In this document: piece after piece, positions 14,863 through 23,765 of the stretch | Position numbering within the stretch: the stretch's first letter is position 1 | How the letters are laid out: each line of letters begins with the position of its first letter | Notes under the pieces: model-generated | What the model was told of the DNA's origin: nothing | What the model saw: the letters and a program-made list of their open reading frames with translations, nothing else | Databases searched by the model: none | Assembly (NCBI GenBank): GCA_002401385.1 | Contig: NVSY01000001.1 | Location: 1-25,338, forward strand | From: Flavobacteriaceae bacterium | GTDB taxonomy: Bacteria; Bacteroidota; Bacteroidia; Flavobacteriales; Flavobacteriaceae | DNA length: 25,338 nt | Direction of reading: 5' to 3' | Made by a program: the position numbers and the translations under genes

Positions 14863-15612
14863 ATGGTAAAGGATAAACGTCATAATTATATTCTTGATAA
14901 GATTCGAATGCATCGGAAGGTGAATTCAAAAAATCTTGCGATGGAGTTGAATGTGTCCGAAGATACAGTACGTCGTGATTTGAACGAACTGGATAGGAAA
15001 GGCTTACTACTCAAGGTTCATGGAGGTGCTATTTCTACAATCCAGCGCTTGTATCATTATAACGAAAACGTAATTTTTAATCACGATAAGAAAGTGAAAA
15101 TTGCCAATAAAGCGGTCTCTTTAATTCAAGATGGCATGGTGATTATTATAAGTGGAGGAACCACGAATTTGGTACTTTCTAGATTGATTCCTAAAAATAT
15201 TCGCGTCACTATTTATACCTATAGTTTACCTATCGCCATGCAATTGGTGGAGCATCCAGAGGTGGAGACCATTTTTATTGGAGGGAAAATTGAAAAGAAA
15301 TCCATGGTAACTGTTGGTATTGATGTGATTCAGGATTTGTCAAAAATACGTGCAGATATCTGTTTTTTAGGAGCGAGTAGTGTGGATATTGACCATGGAA
15401 TTACAGAGGTTGGTTATGAAGTTTCTTTGGTGAAAAAAGCCATGATTGCTTCTTCTGAAAAAGTAGTTTCCTTGGTGACATCGGCTAAATTAAATGACCG
15501 TCAAAATTATGGAGTCTGTTCTTTAGACGAAATAGCAGCCTTGGTTACAGATTTAGATCCTTCTGACAAGATGTTGAAGAGCTATTTAAAAGCAGATGTA
15601 AAACTATTATAA
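14863..15612 (+). CDS. DeoR/GlpR-family transcriptional regulator
   Basis: A 249-residue regulator. The N-terminal winged helix-turn-helix (about 5-57) shows the DeoR signature: KVNSKNLAMELNVSEDTVRR followed by DLNELDRKGLLLKVHGGA. The DeoRC sensor domain (about 75-235) has the sugar-phosphate isomerase-like loop IISGGTTNLVLSRLIP, then IFIGGKIEKKS and a conserved ICFLGASSVDIDHGITE. Family members are usually repressors that respond to phosphorylated sugars. Divergent placement from the MurNAc unit across 158 bp suggests that it controls that unit and possibly itself, with MurNAc-6-phosphate or GlcNAc-6-phosphate as plausible effector. E. coli uses an RpiR-type protein (MurR) for the equivalent task. 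Confidence 0.92.
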   Translation: MVKDKRHNYILDKIRMHRKVNSKNLAMELNVSEDTVRRDLNELDRKGLLLKVHGGAISTIQRLYHYNENVIFNHDKKVKIANKAVSLIQDGMVIIISGGTTNLVLSRLIPKNIRVTIYTYSLPIAMQLVEHPEVETIFIGGKIEKKSMVTVGIDVIQDLSKIRADICFLGASSVDIDHGITEVGYEVSLVKKAMIASSEKVVSLVTSAKLNDRQNYGVCSLDEIAALVTDLDPSDKMLKSYLKADVKLL

Positions 15613-15688
15613 AATTTTTAAAAAAAACAGCCTTTTTAATTTAGCAACAGTTAGTTGAGTTGTTTCCTGTACAAATACTCTGTACTAC

Positions 15689-16966
15689 CTACCATTCGTA
15701 GGTTCTATTAGCATCCAATCTTATAAAAATAAAGAGCAATAAGGTAAAACCCCAAAGTCCAGAACCACCATAGCTAAAAAATGGAAGAGGAATCCCAATA
15801 GTAGGGAGTAATCCGATCACCATTCCAATATTTATGGCAAAATGGAAAAAGAAAATGGCGGCAATACTATAACCATAAATTCTACTGAAACGCATTTTTT
15901 GTCGGTCGGCTAACGTAATAATTCTAAGCATGAAAACAATAAATAAAACGATGACAAATGTGGTGCCTATAAAACCCCATTCTTCTCCAACAGTTGTAAA
16001 AATATAATCGGTGTCTTGTTCTGGAACAAAATGTCCTTGTGTACGTTCTCCTTGCAGAAAACCACGTCCTCCAAATCCACCAGAAGCAATTGTTTTGATG
16101 GCCTGATTCGTATTGTATCCTATATTACTTGTGTCTTCTGAGAGTCCTAATAATATGTTAAACCGGTCTCTATGACGCTGTTGAAATACATTATTGTACA
16201 CAAGATTACAGCCTAATACATATAGGGTAGCTAAAATATAAACAAAGGTCATTGCGGGCCAGCCTCGTTTAAGAAGTCGTTGTCTCTTAATGGATAAAAA
16301 GGTGATAAATGTAATAAAGAGAAGTAATAAACTCATGGATACGGTGTTCGCTCCGAAAGCCAATGTGAGGACAAATAATACGACCGCTATCACTCCAATA
16401 CTAATATAATACATGGGTAATCCTTCGCGATAAAGTACTAAAAAGAAGGAAATATATACCAATGCAGATCCTGGGTCAGGTTGTAAAGTAATTAAAATTG
16501 CAGGGAGAAATAGTATTAAGATAGCTTGTAATTGTTGTTTTGGACTTTTTAAATTAAACTGTTTGTCACTGACTAATTTTGCCATGGCCAATGCTGTGGC
16601 TGCCTTCATGAATTCTGAAGGTTGGAGTGTAAAGGTACCAATAGGGTACCAAGAAGTGGCTCCATTAATATTTTTCCCAAATAGAAAGAGGCCGATTAAA
16701 GATAACAAGGCTACTAGGTAAATGATAGCTCCAAACTTTTCATAAAATTTTACATCTAACATTAAAACTACCACAATAATAGGAAAGCATAACAGGATCC
16801 AAAGAATTTGTTTTCCATATCCAGTAGTTAGATTAAGTAGATTTAGCTCTTCATCTGTAATGGTTACTGAATAAATATTTAACCAGCCTAGGAATACAAG
16901 ACCGAAATACATGAAAATTAACAGCCAGTCAATTCCATAAAATACATTTGTTTTTCTACTTCTCAA
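15689..16966 (-). CDS. rodA: Rod-shape peptidoglycan glycosyltransferase RodA
   Basis: A SEDS-family polymerase that links lipid II into glycan strands during side-wall growth, working with PBP2. It has 425 residues and about 10 membrane segments. Family motifs include GATSWYPIGTFTLQPSEFMK (about 102-121), then LQPDPGSALVY (161-171) and HFVPEQDTDYIFTTVGEEWG (312-331). D320 is the likely catalytic aspartate, equivalent to that in the HTDFIFA motif of other RodA proteins. PFFSYGGSG (395-403) closes the set. The gene overlaps mrdA by 11 bp and is the last gene of the mre unit. Confidence 0.95.
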   Translation of the reverse strand: MRSRKTNVFYGIDWLLIFMYFGLVFLGWLNIYSVTITDEELNLLNLTTGYGKQILWILLCFPIIVVVLMLDVKFYEKFGAIIYLVALLSLIGLFLFGKNINGATSWYPIGTFTLQPSEFMKAATALAMAKLVSDKQFNLKSPKQQLQAILILFLPAILITLQPDPGSALVYISFFLVLYREGLPMYYISIGVIAVVLFVLTLAFGANTVSMSLLLLFITFITFLSIKRQRLLKRGWPAMTFVYILATLYVLGCNLVYNNVFQQRHRDRFNILLGLSEDTSNIGYNTNQAIKTIASGGFGGRGFLQGERTQGHFVPEQDTDYIFTTVGEEWGFIGTTFVIVLFIVFMLRIITLADRQKMRFSRIYGYSIAAIFFFHFAINIGMVIGLLPTIGIPLPFFSYGGSGLWGFTLLLFIFIRLDANRTYEW

Positions 16967-18833
16967 TTTGTGGGGTGCTTAGTTGTTTGTCATATTCGTC
17001 TTTCAAGCTTCCATTCATCATTTTTTGCTCAATTAAAGGTCTCTTGGTTTCTCCTGTTAAATATTTTTCAATCATTAAACTAGCAATAGGACCGGCCCAT
17101 CTAGATCCCCAATAGCCATTTTCAACAAATACTGCCAATGCGATTTTAGGATTGTCTTTAGGGGCAAATGCAATAAATATAGAGTGATCTTTTAGTTTTG
17201 TGCGAACGCCATTTATCTTTATATAGTTTTCAGAAGTTCCAGTTTTTCCGCTGATTTCTATTCCAGGGACTCTGGAAGCTCTTGCAGTTCCATTTGGTTT
17301 TTCGAATACATTAAACAAACCTTCAATTACTGGTTCGAAATGTTTTTTGTCTATAGAGGTGCTGTTTTTTGTAATAAATTTTCGGTCTACTTCCATGCCC
17401 TTAATACTTTTTACAATATGAGGTGTGTAATAGAACCCTCTATTAGCAACTATGGCGGTGAGATTTGCTAATTGTAATGGAGTAGTTAATATCTCTCCTT
17501 GACCAATAGCATTTGAAATTGTTGTTACAGCTCTCCACCTTCCTTTTGGATAATATTTTTTGTAAAATGCAGCGTTTGGAATCAATCCTGGTTGTCCTAC
17601 AGATAGGTCGTTTCCAAAATATTTTCCAAGACCAAAACTTGTAACATGTTGGTTCCATGCATCCATTCCTTCTGATGGTGTGTCATATTTTTCGATAGAT
17701 TTTCTATAGGCATTGGAAAAATAGGTGTTGCAAGACCTGTACATAGCTTGGTTTAACCTTATAGGAACTCCAACCAGTCCACAGTGACATTTCATAAAAG
17801 CTTTACTTCGGATTCCATACCTGTGGCCATGATAGCATTTTACATAGGTTTCAGGTGTTATCACTTCTTCTTGTAAGGCAACTAAGGCAGATACGATTTT
17901 AAACGGTGATCCAGGTGGGTAAGTTCCTTGGAGTCCTCTGTTAAATGTGGGCTTGTTTATAGTATCTCCAAATAAGAGTACTGAGTTTTTTGAGCGTCCA
18001 CGACCTACCATTAAATTGGGGTCGTAAGAAGGTGCGGAAATAATAGCGAGAATTTCCCCTGTAGAAGGTTCAATCGCTATAATCCCTCCACGCTTATTAT
18101 TCATTAATTGTTCTCCGTATTGCTGTAATTCAGAATCTATAGTTAGGGTAAGATCTTTTCCAGATTGTGCCAGGGTGTCGTAAATCCCATTTTTATAGGA
18201 GCCAATTTCTTTATTAAATCGATTCCGTTGTATATAAGATTTCCCTTTGGTTCCTCGGAGCACTTCTTCATAGGTTTTTTCTACTCCTAATGTTCCAATA
18301 AGTTCGCCTTGATGATAATATTTGTTTTTTCTTAGAAATTCCTCATTTACTTCACTTATGTATCCCAATACATTGGCAGCCGATTTTATGGGGTACTGTC
18401 TAATAGATCTTTTTTGAATAAAAAAACCTTTGAACTTATGCATTTTTTCTTGCAAGTAGGCATAATCGTCTTTTGATAATTGCTGCAAGAACCGTGAAGG
18501 AATTCGAGGTGAGTATCGCCTTGCTTTTTTCAATCTTTTTAAAAAACTTTCCTTATCGATGTCTAATAGTGAGCAGAATTCCAAGGTGTCCAAGTCCTTT
18601 ACTTCTCTTGGAATCACCATAATATCGTAAGAAAGTTGATTTGCAACTAATAGTTTCCCGTTTCTATCATAGATATATCCACGATTCGGATATTCATATT
18701 TTGTTTTGATGGCAGCATTATTCAGAGGCGAGTTTGAGAAGCTGCGTTGGTACACTTGTAAAAAGAATAATTTCCCGATGTACACAAGTCCCGTGAGTAT
18801 GATGATTGCGTAAAGTAAAAATTTTCTGTTCAT
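16956..18833 (-). CDS. mrdA: Penicillin-binding protein 2, transpeptidase of the elongasome
   Basis: A class B PBP of 625 residues that cross-links side-wall peptidoglycan with RodA. One N-terminal membrane anchor (about 5-25) is followed by the PBP dimerisation domain (starting near YPNRGYIYDRNG) and the transpeptidase domain. The active-site SxxK is SPFK near 308-311, the SxN triad is SCN near 366-368, and KTGT lies near 529-532. Between SxxK and SxN is a Cys/His-rich segment (C332, H334, H336, C348, H349, C350) that might bind a metal. Upstream is mreD after 79 bp; downstream rodA overlaps. It is distinct from FtsI, given the mre context and RodA partner. Confidence 0.95.
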   Translation of the reverse strand: MNRKFLLYAIIILTGLVYIGKLFFLQVYQRSFSNSPLNNAAIKTKYEYPNRGYIYDRNGKLLVANQLSYDIMVIPREVKDLDTLEFCSLLDIDKESFLKRLKKARRYSPRIPSRFLQQLSKDDYAYLQEKMHKFKGFFIQKRSIRQYPIKSAANVLGYISEVNEEFLRKNKYYHQGELIGTLGVEKTYEEVLRGTKGKSYIQRNRFNKEIGSYKNGIYDTLAQSGKDLTLTIDSELQQYGEQLMNNKRGGIIAIEPSTGEILAIISAPSYDPNLMVGRGRSKNSVLLFGDTINKPTFNRGLQGTYPPGSPFKIVSALVALQEEVITPETYVKCYHGHRYGIRSKAFMKCHCGLVGVPIRLNQAMYRSCNTYFSNAYRKSIEKYDTPSEGMDAWNQHVTSFGLGKYFGNDLSVGQPGLIPNAAFYKKYYPKGRWRAVTTISNAIGQGEILTTPLQLANLTAIVANRGFYYTPHIVKSIKGMEVDRKFITKNSTSIDKKHFEPVIEGLFNVFEKPNGTARASRVPGIEISGKTGTSENYIKINGVRTKLKDHSIFIAFAPKDNPKIALAVFVENGYWGSRWAGPIASLMIEKYLTGETKRPLIEQKMMNGSLKDEYDKQLSTPQIEK

Positions 18834-18876
18834 TGGTAGTTAAATGCTTTTTCTGTGCTGTTAAAAGGTGGTTCTT

Positions 18877-18884
18877 CAAAATTA
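18877..18884 (-). promoter_or_regulatory. Possible internal -7 element upstream of mrdA
   Basis: On the minus strand TAATTTTG matches TAnnTTTG, in the 79-bp gap between mreD and mrdA. No properly spaced TTG is seen. It may add transcription of mrdA-rodA within the mre unit. Confidence 0.25.
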
Positions 18885-18912
18885 TCAAACGCCTTTTTTT
18901 TAATATTCGTAC

Positions 18913-19419
18913 TTATTTTCTCGAACTAAATAATTGAATAGAAATAAATAGTAAAACAATAGTAAATATTCCAGAGAGAAAGGAGTGTTTTATTATAATT
19001 TCAATGTTCGAAAGGCTAAAATATTCAAAGCTAAAAAGTACCAAATGATGTGAAAAGACCAAAATACTGATATAAGTTAACAACTTAGCTACAGGCATGC
19101 TTGATACATGGAATAGTAAATAGTCCAAATCTACTTTTCGGAGTAAGGATGTTAGCAGTGGTAATCTAATATAGGCAATAAATAAAAGAGAAGCCGCATT
19201 GATGCCTCCAGAGTTTGAGAAAAAATCAATACTTAGTCCGAGTAGAAAACTTAGAAATAAGAAAAGTCCGCGTTTGCTTTTAAGCGGATAGAGTAGCACC
19301 CATGCCACATAAATATAAGGGTTAATATAACCAAATAAATGAATGTTATTAAACACAACTACTTGTAAAAAGATGAGTCCAATAAATTGAAAAAGAATTT
19401 TAAATAAATTATTATTCAT
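18913..19419 (-). CDS. mreD: Rod-shape protein MreD
   Basis: A 168-residue, very hydrophobic inner-membrane protein with about five membrane segments, of the size and position expected for MreD. Recognisable stretches are NNIHLFGYINPYIYVAWVLL in the first third and LSFLLGLSIDFFSNSGGINA, which resembles the conserved 'G...D...S...G..A' region of MreD proteins. It is a weakly conserved partner of MreC in the elongasome. The gene overlaps the 3' end of mreC by 8 bp. Identification rests on gene order as much as sequence. Confidence 0.88.
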   Translation of the reverse strand: MNNNLFKILFQFIGLIFLQVVVFNNIHLFGYINPYIYVAWVLLYPLKSKRGLFLFLSFLLGLSIDFFSNSGGINAASLLFIAYIRLPLLTSLLRKVDLDYLLFHVSSMPVAKLLTYISILVFSHHLVLFSFEYFSLSNIEIIIKHSFLSGIFTIVLLFISIQLFSSRK

Positions 19420-20236
19420 TGCTGGTCTGTTCTTCTAATAGTTGTTGTTCTTTTCGTTCTGTATTTTCAATAATTTGAACATAACCCAAAGCACTCATGT
19501 CATTAAACAGCGTAATGTTAATCTCGTCAAATTTAGTGTCTTCGAATTTAAAATCTTTAATAGTTCCTACCATAATTCCTTCGGGAAAAATAGCAGAACG
19601 TCCTCCGGTTATGATCGTATCCCCAACTTGTAAATCGGCCTGTCTTGGAATGTCTATTAGTTGCACCGTATTGTAGTTATTTCCATTCCAAATGAGCGTG
19701 CCAAAATAATTACTGTTTTTTAAACGGACATTTAATTTGGAGTAAGAATTTAAAATAGATAAAATAGTCGCGTATTTATTGGATACATTCTTTACAATCC
19801 CAATAATTCCTTTGGTATTTATTACGCCTAAATCACTTTTTAAACCACTAGAACTCCCTTTGTTTATAGTGATAAAATTATTGATTTTGCTATATTCATT
19901 TTTAATGATTTTAGCGGATATATAATTGTATTTAGATTGAACAGATAAACTGTCAAAAACACGACTGTCCTTTTTTACATGAAGATGTTTACTCAATATG
20001 TTTTTGAGCCGATTGTTTTCTTCAGCAAGGACTTTGTTTTCTTTCTTTAAGGTGAAAAACTCATTAATATTACTTACTTGAGTATACAGTCCTCCAGTAA
20101 TAGAAGTGGCGGAATTTACAAATTTACTTTTGTGAAAAGAGTGACTTTGTAGTGTAAAAAGTAAGGCGATTAACTCCAAGGCTATAAAGAGCAAAAAATA
20201 CCTATATTTTCTAAGAAAGTAAATAATTTGCTGCAT
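19412..20236 (-). CDS. mreC: Rod-shape protein MreC
   Basis: A 274-residue periplasmic scaffold protein of the elongasome. A single N-terminal membrane anchor (about 13-29) is followed by a coiled coil (about 54-88, with KKENKVLAEENNRLKNILSK). The paired beta domains carry IINKGSSSGLKSDLGVI-type sequence: ITINKGSSSGLKSDLGVINT, then GIIGIVKNVS and a QVGDTIITGGRSAIFPEGI stretch that is diagnostic for MreC. The C-terminus is Glu/Gln-rich. It lies 20 bp after mreB and overlaps mreD by 8 bp. Confidence 0.95.
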   Translation of the reverse strand: MQQIIYFLRKYRYFLLFIALELIALLFTLQSHSFHKSKFVNSATSITGGLYTQVSNINEFFTLKKENKVLAEENNRLKNILSKHLHVKKDSRVFDSLSVQSKYNYISAKIIKNEYSKINNFITINKGSSSGLKSDLGVINTKGIIGIVKNVSNKYATILSILNSYSKLNVRLKNSNYFGTLIWNGNNYNTVQLIDIPRQADLQVGDTIITGGRSAIFPEGIMVGTIKDFKFEDTKFDEINITLFNDMSALGYVQIIENTERKEQQLLEEQTSNE

Positions 20237-20256
20237 AAAATCTTAGAGTGATGTGA

Positions 20257-21285
20257 TTATTTCATTAATATGTTTTGGTATTTTTTTAAATCTTTTAAAG
20301 CGATTCCAGTACCTCGTACAACTGCTCTTAATGGATCTTCTGCAACATATACAGGTAAGTCCGTTTTTCGAGACAGACGTTTGTCTAATCCTCTTAACAT
20401 AGATCCTCCACCTGCTAAATAGATTCCTGTTTTGTATATATCTGCTGCTAATTCTGGAGGAGTACGTGATAAGGTTTCCATGACAGCATCTTCAATTCTT
20501 AAAATGGATTTATCCAATGCTTTGGCTATCTCACGATAAGACACTTGTACTTGTTTGGGTTTACCACTTAATAAATCTCTTCCTTGAACAAGCATGTCTT
20601 CTGGAGGAGTGTCTAAATCTTCGGTAGCAGCACCTATCTGAATTTTTACTTTTTCTGAAGTACGCTCTCCTACATATAAATTGTGTTGAGTACGCATATA
20701 ATAAGCAATGTCTGAAGTGAAAACATCACCTGCAACTTTTACTGATTTATCACAAACAATACCACCCAATGCTATGACAGCAATTTCTGTAGTACCACCT
20801 CCTATATCAATAATCATATTCCCTTTTGGTTGGGTAATATCTATACCGATACCAATGGCCGCAGCCATTGGTTCGTATATTAAGTATATTTCTTTGGCGT
20901 TCATATGTTCGGCAGAATCCCGAACCGCACGTTTTTCAACTTCTGTAATCCCTGAAGGAATACAAATAACCATACGTAGCGAAGGCGTAAAAAACTTCTT
21001 TTTAATGCTAGGGATATTTTTTATAAATTCCTTAATCATCTGTTCAGAAGCTTCAAAATCAGCAATAACACCATCTTTTAGTGGACGGATCGTTTTAATG
21101 TTCTCATGAGTTTTCCCCTGCATCAAACTTGCTTCTTTTCCAGTGGCAATAATTTTCCCTGTACTTCGATCTCGAGCAACAATGGATGGCGAGTCTACAA
21201 CGACTTTTCCGTCGTGTATTATAAGAGTATTTGCAGTACCTAAATCTATTGCAATCTCTTCAGTCATAAAGTCAAAAAAACCCAT
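20257..21285 (-). CDS. mreB: Rod-shape actin homologue MreB
   Basis: A 342-residue cytoplasmic actin-like ATPase that forms membrane filaments and directs side-wall synthesis. ATP-binding motifs are EIAIDLGTANTLI (phosphate 1, about 10-22), MIIDIGGGTTEIAVIALGG (phosphate 2) and YLAGGGSMLRGLD (adenosine). The MreB signature YEPMAAAIGIGIDI is present. The short hydrophobic N-terminus MGFFDFMTEE suits membrane attachment. Length is normal. It has its own -7 element at the end of purH, 39 bases upstream, and leads mreC, mreD, mrdA and rodA. Confidence 0.97.
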   Translation of the reverse strand: MGFFDFMTEEIAIDLGTANTLIIHDGKVVVDSPSIVARDRSTGKIIATGKEASLMQGKTHENIKTIRPLKDGVIADFEASEQMIKEFIKNIPSIKKKFFTPSLRMVICIPSGITEVEKRAVRDSAEHMNAKEIYLIYEPMAAAIGIGIDITQPKGNMIIDIGGGTTEIAVIALGGIVCDKSVKVAGDVFTSDIAYYMRTQHNLYVGERTSEKVKIQIGAATEDLDTPPEDMLVQGRDLLSGKPKQVQVSYREIAKALDKSILRIEDAVMETLSRTPPELAADIYKTGIYLAGGGSMLRGLDKRLSRKTDLPVYVAEDPLRAVVRGTGIALKDLKKYQNILMK

Positions 21286-21323
21286 ATGTTATTATCGTAT
21301 TTTAAATTTTTATCGCATTTCTA

Positions 21324-21331
21324 CAAAGTTA
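21324..21331 (-). promoter_or_regulatory. -7 promoter element of the mre unit
   Basis: On the minus strand TAACTTTG matches TAnnTTTG. It is in the 52-bp gap after purH, 38 bases before the mreB start. No good TTG box, so readthrough from purH may also contribute. Confidence 0.45.
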
Positions 21332-21337
21332 GTAAAA

Positions 21338-22864
21338 TTAATGCTTGAAATGACGCGTTCCAGTAAATACCATCGAAATTTTATTGTTATTACAGTAATC
21401 TATCGATAATTGATCCTTAATGGATCCTCCGGGTTGGATTACAGAATTAATTCCAGCGTTATCTGCTATTTCTACACAATCTGGAAATGGAAAGAATGCA
21501 TCACTCGCCATGACAGCATTTTTTAAATCAAAATTAAAAGATGTTGCTTTTTCAATGGCTTGTTTTAAGGCATCTACTCTTGATGTTTGTCCTGTTCCAC
21601 AAGCAAATAATTGTTTGTTTTTGGCCAATACAATCGTATTAGATTTAGTGTGCTTACATATTTTAGAAGCAAATAATAGATCACTGATATCGGCCTCAGT
21701 AGGACTCAACTCAGTTGCTGTTTTTAAATCTGATTTAGCGTCTGTAATATGATCTTTATTTTGGAACAAAACACCGTTAAGTGCTGTTCTGTATTGAATT
21801 GTAGGTAAAGTGATTTCTTTTTGAATTAAGAGTCTTCTATTCTTTTTACCTTTTAAAATCTTCAAAGCTTCCTCTTCAAATGAAGGAGCAATTACTACTT
21901 CACAGAATAGAGAATGTATTTCATTAGCAGTGGCTACATCAATTTGTTTATTGGCAATTAACACGCCTCCAAAAGCAGAAACAGGATCTCCTGCCAATGC
22001 ATCAATATATGCTTGTTTTATGCTATTGCGTTGTGCAACTCCACAGGCATTGTTGTGTTTTAAAATAGCAAATGTTGGAAGGTCGTTTTTAAACTCGTTC
22101 ATTAAATTTACTGCGGCATCAACATCTAACAAATTGTTATATGATAATTCTTTACCATGTATTTTTTCAAAAATAGCATCCAAATCTCCATAAAAAACCC
22201 CTTTTTGATGTGGGTTTTCTCCATATCTAAGCGTGCTAGATTCTGTAAAACTAACTTTTAAAGGTGTTTCTTCTTGATTTAAATAATTGAATATAGCTGT
22301 GTCGTAATGACTAGAAACATTGAAGGCTTTTGCGGCAAAAGATTTTCTTTGTTCAATAGTAGTTGCTCCGTTATTGTCTGAAATCACGTTTAAAAACGAT
22401 TCGTATTGATCCATTGAGGATACACAAATTACATCTTTAAAGTTTTTAGCAGCAGCACGGATTAAAGAAATTCCTCCGATATCAATTTTTTCAATGATGT
22501 CAACTTCCGATGCATCGCTTGCTACGGTCTTTTCGAATGGGTATAAATCTACAATTACAATGTCAATTTCAGGGATCTTAAATTCTTTTAGTTGTTCTTG
22601 ATCTCCTTCATTATCTCTCCTGTTTAAGATACCTCCAAATACACTCGGGTGTAAGGTTTTTACTCGCCCCCCTAAAATAGATGGGTATGTTGTGATATCT
22701 TCGACTGCAGTTACATTAAAACCTAAATCTTTGATAAATTTTTCTGTTCCTCCAGTAGAATACATGGTAATACCTAATTCGTCAAATTTGCGAATAATTG
22801 GTTCTAGACCATCCTTATGGAATACGGAAATTAATGCCGATTTTGCTGTTTTGTTAGAATTCAT
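21338..22864 (-). CDS. purH: Bifunctional AICAR transformylase / IMP cyclohydrolase
   Basis: Catalyses the last two steps of purine synthesis: formylation of AICAR with 10-formyl-tetrahydrofolate, then ring closure to IMP. It has 508 residues. The N-terminal MGS-like cyclohydrolase domain (about 1-145) shows ALISVFHKDGLEPI, YSTGGTEKFI and ILGGRVKTLHPSVFGGIL. The transformylase domain has LRYGENPHQKGVFY, then ILKHNNACGVA with the KHxN catalytic-site motif, and the terminal QPGGSIKDQLSIDYCNN and FTGTRHFKH. Full length with a promoter matching consensus. It lies upstream of mreB in the same direction, a common arrangement in Flavobacteriia. Confidence 0.97.
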   Translation of the reverse strand: MNSNKTAKSALISVFHKDGLEPIIRKFDELGITMYSTGGTEKFIKDLGFNVTAVEDITTYPSILGGRVKTLHPSVFGGILNRRDNEGDQEQLKEFKIPEIDIVIVDLYPFEKTVASDASEVDIIEKIDIGGISLIRAAAKNFKDVICVSSMDQYESFLNVISDNNGATTIEQRKSFAAKAFNVSSHYDTAIFNYLNQEETPLKVSFTESSTLRYGENPHQKGVFYGDLDAIFEKIHGKELSYNNLLDVDAAVNLMNEFKNDLPTFAILKHNNACGVAQRNSIKQAYIDALAGDPVSAFGGVLIANKQIDVATANEIHSLFCEVVIAPSFEEEALKILKGKKNRRLLIQKEITLPTIQYRTALNGVLFQNKDHITDAKSDLKTATELSPTEADISDLLFASKICKHTKSNTIVLAKNKQLFACGTGQTSRVDALKQAIEKATSFNFDLKNAVMASDAFFPFPDCVEIADNAGINSVIQPGGSIKDQLSIDYCNNNKISMVFTGTRHFKH

Positions 22865-22887
22865 AGTTGTTGTGTTGTGTTAATCGA

Positions 22888-22918
22888 CAAAGTTATGAAT
22901 TATGGAATGCTTTTACAA
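22888..22918 (-). promoter_or_regulatory. Promoter of purH
   Basis: On the minus strand a TTG (22916-22918), a 20-base spacer and TAACTTTG (22888-22895) form a complete Bacteroidota promoter. It is 23 bases upstream of the purH ATG. A second TAATTTTG at 22931-22938 could be an alternative -7 box. No purine riboswitch is evident in the short leader. Confidence 0.65.
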
Positions 22919-23005
22919 CAATAAAGCAGCCAAAATTATAGCCCTCTTTGTATTCTTTATTTATGGTTAAGTGGTTTGTAATCAGGAATTAACGATTTTG
23001 TTTTT

Positions 23006-23458
23006 TTAGAGTAGCGTGGCTACTAATTTACAAGTGTATTCTAAGAGCTCTTCATCTGCTGTAGTGAACGGAGAAACAGTATGCGAATCGATGTCTATTT
23101 GCCCAATATTTTCGCCATTTACAAAAATAGGGATCACAATTTCACTTTTAACTTTCCATCCGCAGGAGATATAATTATCTTGGTCTTGCACATCTTGAAC
23201 AATAAAGTTTTCATTACTTAAAGCAACTTGTCCACATATTCCTTTACCAAATGGTATGATGGTGTGCTCAGTTTCTTCTCCTGTGTATTCAGCGAGTTTT
23301 AATTCGTTTAAATTTCCGTTTTTAAAATAAAAGCCAACCCAGTCATAGTAACTAATTTGACTTTCTAGTAAATCACAAATAGCTTGTAGTTTATTGGACG
23401 TTGAATTGTCTGAAGTAATGATTTCAGAAATTTTATTTTTTAATGCTGTTGTATTCAT
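23006..23458 (-). CDS. GAF-domain free methionine-(R)-sulfoxide reductase
   Basis: A 150-residue single GAF domain of the fRMsr (YebR/MsrC) type, which reduces free methionine-R-sulfoxide in the cytoplasm with thioredoxin as electron donor. Features are YYDWVGFYF (37-45), PFGKGICGQVA (69-79, C75), YISCGWKVKSEIVIPIF (96-112, C99) and GQIDIDSHTVSPF (119-131). C75 and C99 correspond to the resolving C94 and catalytic C118 of the E. coli enzyme. The position of the third E. coli cysteine (C84) is not cysteine here. Monocistronic, with a -7 element just upstream. Confidence 0.88.
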   Translation of the reverse strand: MNTTALKNKISEIITSDNSTSNKLQAICDLLESQISYYDWVGFYFKNGNLNELKLAEYTGEETEHTIIPFGKGICGQVALSNENFIVQDVQDQDNYISCGWKVKSEIVIPIFVNGENIGQIDIDSHTVSPFTTADEELLEYTCKLVATLL

Positions 23459-23765
23459 TCTATTGATTTGATCTGCAAAATTAATGAACTTTTTTGTTTT
23501 TTATAGTCTTAATTTTTAGTGATATTCTTAAGCTTAAAAGCTCGTTGTCAACAAGAAGAGGTTGCCGTTTTATTGTTTTAAGAATTTTTTAACGCTTATA
23601 AGTGGATGATTGTAGTATTTTGCGAAAAAAATCGATTGTTTTATAAGTTAGTAAACTGTGATTTTTTTAATAAAAAATATACTATTTTAGCAACGGATAT
23701 TTAGTTTTCTTGAAATTTAATTTAAGAACTCTGAATTCCGTTAATCAATTTAAAACCAACTTAAA
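23459..23765. other. 307-bp intergenic stretch between two divergent genes
   Basis: Contains the -7 element of the methionine sulfoxide reductase gene and, presumably, a promoter for the metal-binding lipoprotein gene. No consensus TAnnTTTG is seen on the plus strand; TACTATTTTAG near 23681 is only a loose match. No coding sequence or strong hairpin is seen. Confidence 0.4.
23476..23483 (-). promoter_or_regulatory. -7 promoter element of the methionine sulfoxide reductase gene
   Basis: On the minus strand TAATTTTG matches TAnnTTTG, 17 bases before the ATG at 23458. No clear TTG box is found upstream. Confidence 0.5.
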
